Part shown: piece by piece, positions 1 to 4,912 of the stretch | Position numbering within the stretch: the stretch's first letter is position 1 | How the letters are laid out: every line of letters starts with the position of its first letter | NCBI GenBank assembly: GCA_947494865.1 | Contig: CANMAT010000227.1 | Location: 1-6,407, forward strand | Direction: 5' to 3' | Length of the DNA: 6,407 nt | Source of the DNA: Deltaproteobacteria bacterium | GTDB lineage: Bacteria; Myxococcota_A; Polyangia; Polyangiales; Ga0077539 | The notes under the pieces: model-generated | The model's database searches: none | What the model was told of the DNA's origin: nothing | What the model saw: only the letters and a program-made list of their open reading frames with translations | Position numbers and translations under genes: made by a program

Positions 1-178
1 GCAGGCGATCGGCGACGGCGTCGGCGAGCGCGTCGAGGCGCGCGAGCGAGGCCTCGACGTCGAGCGTGGGATCGGCGTCGCGCGCGACGAGGAGCGCGAC
101 GCGGGCGAGGGGAGGCTCGGCGTCGGCGGCGAACAGCGCAGGGAGCGTGCGCGCCGCGCGCACCGCGGCGTCGCTCAT
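1..178 (-). CDS. SirB1/transglutaminase-like family protein, N-terminal part (cut by window edge)
   Basis: The first 59 codons are visible; the rest lies off the left edge. The ATG at 178-176 overlaps the TGA of the upstream lipoprotein gene (ATGA), which supports this start and suggests translational coupling. The peptide starts MSDAAVRAARTLPALFAAD and continues with RVALLVARDADPTLDVEA and then SLARLDALADAVADRL. The pattern ALLxARDxxPxLDVExxLxRLDxLA is the usual N-terminal helical region of the SirB1 (Transglut_core2) family, whose members are typically about 250-300 residues, often with C-terminal TPR-like repeats. The biochemical role of that family is poorly defined. The family call rests on this N-terminal pattern only, since the transglutaminase-like core is outside the window. 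Third codon positions are almost all G or C, as expected for a real gene here. Confidence 0.7.
   Translation of the reverse strand, partial: MSDAAVRAARTLPALFAADAEPPLARVALLVARDADPTLDVEASLARLDALADAVADRL
175..178 (-). other. ATGA stop/start overlap (translational coupling site)
   Basis: On the minus strand the bases 178 to 175 read ATGA. They contain both the ATG of the SirB1-like gene and the TGA of the lipoprotein gene. Such four-base overlaps usually mean the second gene is translated by ribosomes finishing the first. No good Shine-Dalgarno sequence precedes the second start, which fits coupling. Confidence 0.65.
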
Positions 179-837
179 GGCATCTGGAACGAGGCGACGA
201 GGTCGTCGAAGCGCGCGCGAGCGGCCTCGACGGTGGCGCGCGGGCCGGTCATCTTGAAGAACCAGGGGCCCTGGTCGGTCTCGACGATGGCGCCGAGCAT
301 GCCCCAGTTGTCGCGCGACGGAGGCGTCGGCGCGCCCGGCGCGGCCATCGCGCCGCCGAAGCGCCCGAAGCGCTCGGTGAGGTGCACGCGGAGGCCGTGC
401 ACGGTGCGGTCGGTGGTGGGCGGAGGCTCGGCGGGGGCGGCGCCCTCTTGCGCGAACTGACCGTGCCAGCGGCGCACGTTGTCGTCGACGGAGCCGCCCT
501 GACCGGCGCCGAAGTAGAACACCGCGACCTCGCCGTCTTCCGAGCCCGCGGGGCCCGGCACGGCGTACTGCGCGCGGCGCATCGACGACGCGGGCTGCGT
601 GCGGCGCCAGCCGACGGGGTCGGTCCACCGGAGCTCGCGCGCGGCCTGACCGGGCGCCTCCATCGCGGGGTGGCCCGCGGGCGGCTGTCCCATGGGCGGG
701 TGGTTGGGCGGGAGGCCCTGCGGCGACGCGGGCTGCGCGGCCGTTGTGGGGGGCGGCAGGGGTGTAGGCTCGGGCGCGCTGTTGCGGCACGAGGCCGCCA
801 GCGCGAGGCTGATGGTGAGAGCGATGTGCTTGTACAT
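175..837 (-). CDS. Small putative lipoprotein with His/Met/Pro-rich linker, unknown function
   Basis: The product is 220 residues. Residues 1-16 are a short signal peptide (K3, H4, then a hydrophobic stretch) ending LALAASC, giving a lipoprotein cysteine at C17. Ala at -3 is weaker than the usual Leu, so lipidation is likely but not certain. Residues 18-65 form a Pro/Ala-rich linker with PPNHPPM and PPAGHPAM. Residues 70-220 form a compact domain: WTDPVGWRR near the start, SSMRRAQYAVPG, then VAVFYFGAGQGGSVDDNVRRW, and an ending helix ARFDDLVASFQ. Proteins of this general form (WxxPxGW..MRxAxF..VxxFG..GG...N..RW) recur as hypothetical lipoproteins in myxobacteria and planctomycetes; I know no assigned function. 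The gene starts 18 bp after the propeller gene and overlaps the SirB1-like gene by 4 bp, so it sits inside an operon. Its role is probably at the cell envelope (inference). Confidence 0.85.
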   Translation of the reverse strand: MYKHIALTISLALAASCRNSAPEPTPLPPPTTAAQPASPQGLPPNHPPMGQPPAGHPAMEAPGQAARELRWTDPVGWRRTQPASSMRRAQYAVPGPAGSEDGEVAVFYFGAGQGGSVDDNVRRWHGQFAQEGAAPAEPPPTTDRTVHGLRVHLTERFGRFGGAMAAPGAPTPPSRDNWGMLGAIVETDQGPWFFKMTGPRATVEAARARFDDLVASFQMP

Positions 838-855
838 GGACCTGTGCGTTCGATG

Positions 856-2349
856 TCAGCGGGCGGGAATCTGGAGCGTGCGCGGCGCGATCCAGTAGAT
901 GTGTCCCAGCTGATCGTCGGTGAAGAAGAGGCGCCCGTCGGGCGCGAAGACGAGGTCGGCGACGCGGCCCTCGTTGGGGGTGCCGCGACCCCAGCCGCCC
1001 ATGAACACCGAGGCGGCATCGCCCAGGAACGCGTGCGTGACCGGGTTGACGGGCGCCCAGTTGATGCCCGTGTTGTTCCACGATCCGACCTGACCGTGGA
1101 GGCCGATGAACACACCGTTCGCGTAGGGGGCCGGCCAGATGCCCTTCTCGAAGTCGTGACCGAAGGGCGTGTACCCGATCGGGAAGCCCGCGAGGCTCGG
1201 CGTGACGCCCGCGCACGAGACCCGACCGCCGTTCGTGGGCGCCGGGAGGCCGACGTCGTAGCAGCAGGGGTACCCATAGTCTTGCCCGTCGCCGAAGCGA
1301 ATGAGCTTCTCGCGGCCGGGGGCGGTCCACCCGTCGTCGGTGAGCTCGGCGGCGTAGCAGCCCCACGTCTGGCAGCGCATGTACATCGGGTTGCGGAAGC
1401 CCTGCGCCACGATCTGCCCCTGGAGGGGAATCGTCGTGTCGCCCGGCGCACTGCGGATGCGAAGAATGGCGCCCTGACGCGGCTGGCTATTGGGGCACAT
1501 GGAGAGCCCGTAGTTGCCCATCGAGACGTAGAGCGCGCCGTCGGCGCCGGCGGCGAGGGTGTGCGTCGGTCGCACCGCCCCCTCGAGGTCGGCGAGGCGC
1601 TCGACCGTCGCGCCGCGCGGCACCACGCGATCGCCCGCGGCGAAGGGCACACGAAACACATTGTTCTGCGTGGTGAGGTAGAGAAAGCCGCGATGAAACA
1701 AGATGCCGTGTACGTCGGTCCAGCCATCGCGCTGCGGGAGCACGCCACCATCGGCCAGGTTTTCACCCCACGTCAGCGCGAGGTTGCTGTCGTTCGCGTA
1801 GATGCCGAGGTCGTCGGCCACCTGATCGCGGTTCGCATCCGGCACCGCGTTGACGCCGAGGTTGTCGGCGACGCCGTCGCGGTTGTCGTCGGGGGCGACG
1901 ACGATCGCGCCGATGCCTGGGCCCGTGCCTCCGGGGCCGCCCCGACTCCATGAGGCGATAAACAGGTCACCCGAGGGCGAGAACTGCATCACGCGCGGAT
2001 GCGTGAGTCGACCGTATCGCCGAATGCAGAAGCCCTCGGGGAGAGTAACTCCGCGCACCTCGGCGTCGGGGCCCATGGGGAGGTCGCACCACGTTGTGCC
2101 CGGCGGAACATCAATCGGTGTCGTGTCGCGCTGAGTGTCGCGCGGCACGTCGACGACATCGGCCGCATCGACCGGGCCCACGTCGGGCCGATCGATCGTC
2201 GACGCATCGGGGCGATCGACGATGGCGCTGTCGAGCACATCGGCGTCGGGGACGTCGGTGGCCGGTGTCGGCGGCAGCACGGGGTCGGAGCAGGCCGAAA
2301 CAAGCGAGCCACACACCGCGAAGAGGGCCACGTACGAGAAGCGACTCAT
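856..2349 (-). CDS. Lipoprotein with PQQ sugar/sorbosone dehydrogenase-like beta-propeller
   Basis: The product is 497 residues. Residues 1-19 are a signal peptide ending LVSAC, with lipid cysteine C20. Residues 30-84 are a D/V/P-rich linker. Residues 85-497 resemble the soluble glucose/sorbosone dehydrogenase (GSDH) six-bladed propeller: EGFCIRRYGRLTHPRVMQF, GWTDVHGILF, THTLAAGADGALYVSMGNYG, GFRNPMYM, FGDGQDYGYPCC, and DLVFAPDGRLFFTDDQLGHI at the end. By eye, H263 and R319-N320 match the catalytic His and the Arg-Asn pair of PQQ glucose dehydrogenases, but this is a hand alignment. No CxxCH haem motif is present, so electrons would have to go to a separate acceptor. Cysteine pairs (C326/C331, C362/C363) fit an extracytoplasmic protein. 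Two DxNxD loops interrupt the propeller at 154-180. The substrate is unknown, and a non-enzymatic propeller is possible. It is probably the first gene of a three-gene unit. Confidence 0.88.
   Translation of the reverse strand: MSRFSYVALFAVCGSLVSACSDPVLPPTPATDVPDADVLDSAIVDRPDASTIDRPDVGPVDAADVVDVPRDTQRDTTPIDVPPGTTWCDLPMGPDAEVRGVTLPEGFCIRRYGRLTHPRVMQFSPSGDLFIASWSRGGPGGTGPGIGAIVVAPDDNRDGVADNLGVNAVPDANRDQVADDLGIYANDSNLALTWGENLADGGVLPQRDGWTDVHGILFHRGFLYLTTQNNVFRVPFAAGDRVVPRGATVERLADLEGAVRPTHTLAAGADGALYVSMGNYGLSMCPNSQPRQGAILRIRSAPGDTTIPLQGQIVAQGFRNPMYMRCQTWGCYAAELTDDGWTAPGREKLIRFGDGQDYGYPCCYDVGLPAPTNGGRVSCAGVTPSLAGFPIGYTPFGHDFEKGIWPAPYANGVFIGLHGQVGSWNNTGINWAPVNPVTHAFLGDAASVFMGGWGRGTPNEGRVADLVFAPDGRLFFTDDQLGHIYWIAPRTLQIPAR
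1792..1893 (-). repeat. Tandem 51-bp duplication encoding two DxNxD calcium-type loops
   Basis: Two adjacent 17-codon units encode PDDNRDGVADNLGVNAV (residues 153-169) and PDANRDQVADDLGIYAN (170-186) of the propeller lipoprotein. Both carry the D-x-N-x-D-x-x-x-D spacing of thrombospondin-type-3 or EF-hand-like calcium loops. The first has the classic Gly after the third ligand and the second has Gln there. The DNA copies are clearly similar but diverged at several positions, so the duplication is not recent. Confidence 0.8.
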
Positions 2350-2452
2350 AGGATCCGGTACTTAGCGCAAGATCAACGCGCGTTTCCACCCCAGTTGCTG
2401 CGAAATGTCTTCGCGGCAAGGGCGCAGTTTTGGCGAGACAACGCTGGACTGG

Positions 2453-4018
2453 CTAGCGACGACGAACGCAGCGAAGCCCCGTTAGAGCCATCGGTGAGAC
2501 GGACGCGTAGTTTGCTCTAGACGCTGACCGCGGCCAGGTGACGTTGAACGAGCCGCCGCGCGCGACTCGGATGATGGTTCCTGCGCTCAAGCACAGAGGG
2601 TTCGTCTGGCGCGGCATCGACCAGCACAGCGTGTCGGAGTAGGGCGCGAACGTGTCGGCGGTCCACTCGTCGACGTTGCCTGCGAGGTCGAACACGCCGC
2701 CCTGCCCGCTGAAGCTCCCGACGCGCCGCGTGAGGCCTGCGTCGTCGCTCGGGCAGCCCTGGACGTGTGCGCGACCGCACAGCGCCCTCGCATCGTCGCC
2801 CCACGGGAAGATCCGCCCCGGCGCCAATCCTTCGTCGGGCACGGCGCGCCCGCGCGCGACGTACTCCCACTCCGCCTCGGTGGGGAGCCTTCCGCCGTCC
2901 CACACGCAGAACTCCAGCGCCGTGCGCCACTCGACGCAGTTGATCGGGTGCGCGTCGCGTGTGCCCGTGGTGCGGTTCCAGTTGCAACTGGGGCCCGATC
3001 CCATCTGCTGCGGCTCGTTGCCCGGCGTGTCCCACGCGATGAAGCGCCCGCCCGGATAGGCCACCGGGCGCGCCCGGTTCGACGCGCCGCCGTCGGCCAT
3101 GCGCGCGTTCCAGAACACCCGAAAGCGCGCCACGGTGACCTCGAACGCGTCGATCGCGAAGGCGCTCACGGTGATCATCGGCTGCACCGGCGACCCTTGA
3201 GACGCGCAGTCCGGCGGGTCTCCGCTCGAGCCCGTGCACGCAGTGTTGGAGCCCATCGAGAACGTACCGCCCGCGACCTCGACGAGGCCGCAGCCCACGG
3301 TGCCCGCGGTCGCGCAGCTCCGTTGCTCAGGTACACACGCGCCGCCCGCGCACGCTCCGCTGCGGCACGCGACGCCGCAGCGCCCGCAGTTGGCCGCGTC
3401 GGTCATCAGGTTGCGACACGCGCCGCCGCAGTCGGTCTGCCCCGCGGAGCACGCGCACGCGCCGCTCGCGCACATTCCGCTCGCGCAGGCGCGCCCGCAG
3501 AGGCCGCAGTGCGACGGGTCCGTCGCGAGGTTGCGGCACACGCCGCCGCACTCGTTTCTCGCCGTCGCGCACTCGCACGCCCCGCTCGCGCACACCTGAT
3601 CGGGGCGGCACGCGCGCCCGCAGGCGCCGCAGTTGAGCGGGTCGTCTTGCACGCCGCGGCACGCGCCGCCGCAGTTGCGCTCGCCCGCGCCGCACACCAC
3701 ATCGGCGGGCGCGTCGGGCACGTCGACGACATCGGTCACGTCGACGACATCGCTCGCGTCGACGACATCGGTCACGTCGACGACATCGGTCACGTCGACA
3801 ACATCGCTCGCGTCGCTTGCGTCGATGACATCGCTCGCATCGCTCACGTCGACGACGTCGGGCGCGTCGAGAGGCGTCAGGTCATTCGTCGCGTCGGCGG
3901 CATCGGTGACCAGGCACGTGTCGCGCTGCTCGCAGGGCGTGAAATCGACCTCGGGCAAACATCCCGGGAGTGGCAGTAGGGCGAGCACGAGGAGCGCAAA
4001 ACGTGGACGCGGTATCAC
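2453..4018 (-). CDS. Modular lipoprotein: D-rich stalk, three Cys-rich repeats, SUMF1/FGE-like domain
   Basis: The product is 521 residues from a GTG start at 4018-4016; an in-frame stop (TAG at 4030-4028) lies four codons upstream. Residues 1-19 are a signal peptide (MIPRPRF, then a Leu-rich core) ending LPGC, with lipid cysteine C20. Residues 38-107 are an Asp/Val/Ala/Thr/Ser stalk. Residues 108-230 hold three cysteine repeats. Residues 244-521 are a formylglycine-generating-enzyme/SUMF1-like domain: VEVAGGTFSMGS, FAIDAFEVTVARFRVF, HPINCVEWRTALEFC, GRLPTEAEWEYVARG, IFPWGD, GVFDLAGNVDEWTAD, and RVARGGSF...SRANY...LRCV at the end. That order is standard for the family. Canonical enzymes make formylglycine in sulfatases, but the Cys pair of their active site is not seen here, so a structural or ligand-binding role is more likely. 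The protein is probably displayed on the cell surface. Gaps of 79 bp upstream and 103 bp downstream leave its operon status open. Confidence 0.9.
   Translation of the reverse strand: MIPRPRFALLVLALLPLPGCLPEVDFTPCEQRDTCLVTDAADATNDLTPLDAPDVVDVSDASDVIDASDASDVVDVTDVVDVTDVVDASDVVDVTDVVDVPDAPADVVCGAGERNCGGACRGVQDDPLNCGACGRACRPDQVCASGACECATARNECGGVCRNLATDPSHCGLCGRACASGMCASGACACSAGQTDCGGACRNLMTDAANCGRCGVACRSGACAGGACVPEQRSCATAGTVGCGLVEVAGGTFSMGSNTACTGSSGDPPDCASQGSPVQPMITVSAFAIDAFEVTVARFRVFWNARMADGGASNRARPVAYPGGRFIAWDTPGNEPQQMGSGPSCNWNRTTGTRDAHPINCVEWRTALEFCVWDGGRLPTEAEWEYVARGRAVPDEGLAPGRIFPWGDDARALCGRAHVQGCPSDDAGLTRRVGSFSGQGGVFDLAGNVDEWTADTFAPYSDTLCWSMPRQTNPLCLSAGTIIRVARGGSFNVTWPRSASRANYASVSPMALTGLRCVRRR
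3329..3697 (-). repeat. Three cysteine-rich protein repeats, about 40 residues each
   Basis: Residues 108-150, 151-190 and 191-230 of the SUMF1-like lipoprotein each follow the pattern CGGxCRxx..DxxxCGxCGxACx..CxxGxC. They resemble the stigma-specific/STIG1-like repeats common in myxobacterial secreted proteins. The even number of cysteines per unit suggests disulfide-stabilised modules between the flexible stalk and the C-terminal domain. Conservation is at protein level, and the DNA copies differ at many sites. Confidence 0.8.
3721..3864 (-). repeat. 18-bp tandem repeat encoding the DVVDVT/DVVDAS stalk
   Basis: On the plus strand the unit cgtcgacgacatcggtca, or its variant ending ctcg, repeats at 3721, 3739, 3757, 3775, 3793 (one change) and 3820 (one change). 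Nine-base half-units sit at 3811 and 3838, and a degenerate copy at 3847. All units are multiples of 9 bp, so gain or loss keeps the reading frame. The repeat encodes residues about 52-100, an acidic flexible stalk between the lipid anchor and the Cys-rich modules. Several units are identical at DNA level, which fits recent slippage or recombination. Confidence 0.9.
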
Positions 4019-4097
4019 CAGAACCCACTATCACGACCGAGCGCGGTAGCGAAGCGGTGCGATCGCCCGCTGCGGGAGTCGCGCACGCACCGCGCGA

Positions 4098-4898
4098 TCA
4101 CCAGTCGAGCGCGATCGGCGCGACGGAGAACGGCAGCGTGAGCTCGGGCAGCCGGGTGTGCTGGCGCTTCATCTCCTCCCACACCGAGCGGTGCGACGTG
4201 TTCTCGACGACGCGTCGCGCATGATCGAGAGGGCGCTGCTCTCGCACCCGTGTGACCACACTCTCGAGCGCGAGGAGGAGCAGGTCGTACGCCGTTCGGC
4301 GCGCGTCGATCACCGCGCTCCGCGCGTTGAGCCCGAGCGTCACGATCGTGTAGCGCGCCCTTTCACGATCGCGCGGCGCGATCCCCGTGCGCTCTCGGAA
4401 GCGAAAGGTCTCGACCAGGTCGAGTTCGAGGAAGTCGAGCGGATCGTCGCGCCGCGGATCGAGCAACGCCGGGTCACCCACGATCGGCGGAACGATCGGG
4501 GTCTGCGTTCCGCGCGCGACCTCGATCGCGTTCGTCGACCCGGGCGGAAGGATCGCGAACGCATTGCCCTTGGGGCCGTTGCAGGGGCCGCAGGCGTAGA
4601 GGTAGTTCTCCCAGGCGAAGACGCGCTCCGGGTAGAGGTCCTTCGGCCAGAAGTGCTCGATCTCGTCGGCGAGCGAGTCCTCGCAGTAGGCGCAGCGATG
4701 ATGGCCCCAGCACATCTTGTCGAGCGCCGTCGTCACCTCGTCGAAGGGGCTCTCGCGCTTCTTCGTGTTCCCCCAGCGGCGCTTCGCGGCTGCTACCCGC
4801 GCGGGGTAGTCGGCCTCGCCGTCGACCTTCGCCTGGAGCGCCGCCAGCTCGTTCGCGGCGCCCGACGAGAGCGTTACGTTCGCGCGTACTCTGAGCAT
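4098..4898 (-). CDS. HNH nuclease, PtuB-like (Septu/retron-associated HNH family)
   Basis: The product is 266 residues starting at the ATG at 4898-4896, chosen because GGGAGG lies 6 bases upstream and the start falls just after the ATPase stop; longer in-frame versions would overlap the ATPase gene. A zinc knuckle is formed by CAYC (69-72) and CGPC (103-106). Between them is the core EIEHFWPK (79-86, His82 as likely catalytic base), then W96 and N98 in AWENYLYACGPCN, and CNGPKGN (106-112). Downstream, LLDPRRDDPLDFLELDL and ARYTIVTLGLN followed by AR are typical of the HNH family found next to ATPases in Septu and retron systems (TIGR02646-like). The start lies 14 bp after the RecF/OLD-like ATPase gene. 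In Septu, PtuB is the DNA-cutting subunit of a complex with PtuA. The HNH call is strong; the assignment to Septu is inference from motifs plus neighbour. Confidence 0.88.
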   Translation of the reverse strand: MLRVRANVTLSSGAANELAALQAKVDGEADYPARVAAAKRRWGNTKKRESPFDEVTTALDKMCWGHHRCAYCEDSLADEIEHFWPKDLYPERVFAWENYLYACGPCNGPKGNAFAILPPGSTNAIEVARGTQTPIVPPIVGDPALLDPRRDDPLDFLELDLVETFRFRERTGIAPRDRERARYTIVTLGLNARSAVIDARRTAYDLLLLALESVVTRVREQRPLDHARRVVENTSHRSVWEEMKRQHTRLPELTLPFSVAPIALDW

Positions 4899-4904
4899 CG
4901 ATGG

Positions 4905-4910
4905 CCTCCC
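4905..4910 (-). promoter_or_regulatory. Strong Shine-Dalgarno (GGGAGG) of the HNH gene
   Basis: The minus strand reads GGGAGG followed by six bases and then ATG at 4898. It lies inside the 14-bp gap after the ATPase stop. It is the best ribosome binding site in the window and fixes the HNH start. It suggests the nuclease is translated efficiently from the ATPase mRNA. Confidence 0.8.
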
Positions 4911-4912
4911 GC

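Noticed and set aside
382..1953. A 523-codon open frame on the plus strand opposite the two left lipoprotein genes.
   Set aside because: Its translation is Arg/Val/Ala-rich with no domain, and it is antisense to two genes with signal peptides and recognisable domains. High GC removes stop codons from mirror frames.
2400..2414. A small inverted repeat (gcgaa/ttcgc, loop of 5) in the 103-bp gap, considered as a terminator.
   Set aside because: The stem is only 5 bp and no T-run follows it on either strand.
3721..3864. Regular repeats that could suggest a CRISPR array.
   Set aside because: The units are contiguous with no unique spacers, keep a codon frame, and lie inside a lipoprotein gene.
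2765..3979. A 404-codon open frame on the plus strand opposite the SUMF1-like gene.
   Set aside because: It is a mirror of the D-rich and Cys-rich repeats, giving a low-complexity HVDDIG/Arg-rich translation without homology features.
4060..4078. cccg/cggg hairpin and gcgatcgc palindrome in the gap between the HNH and SUMF1-like genes, considered as a terminator or operator.
   Set aside because: The stem is 4 bp with no T-tract, and short GC palindromes are expected by chance at this base composition.
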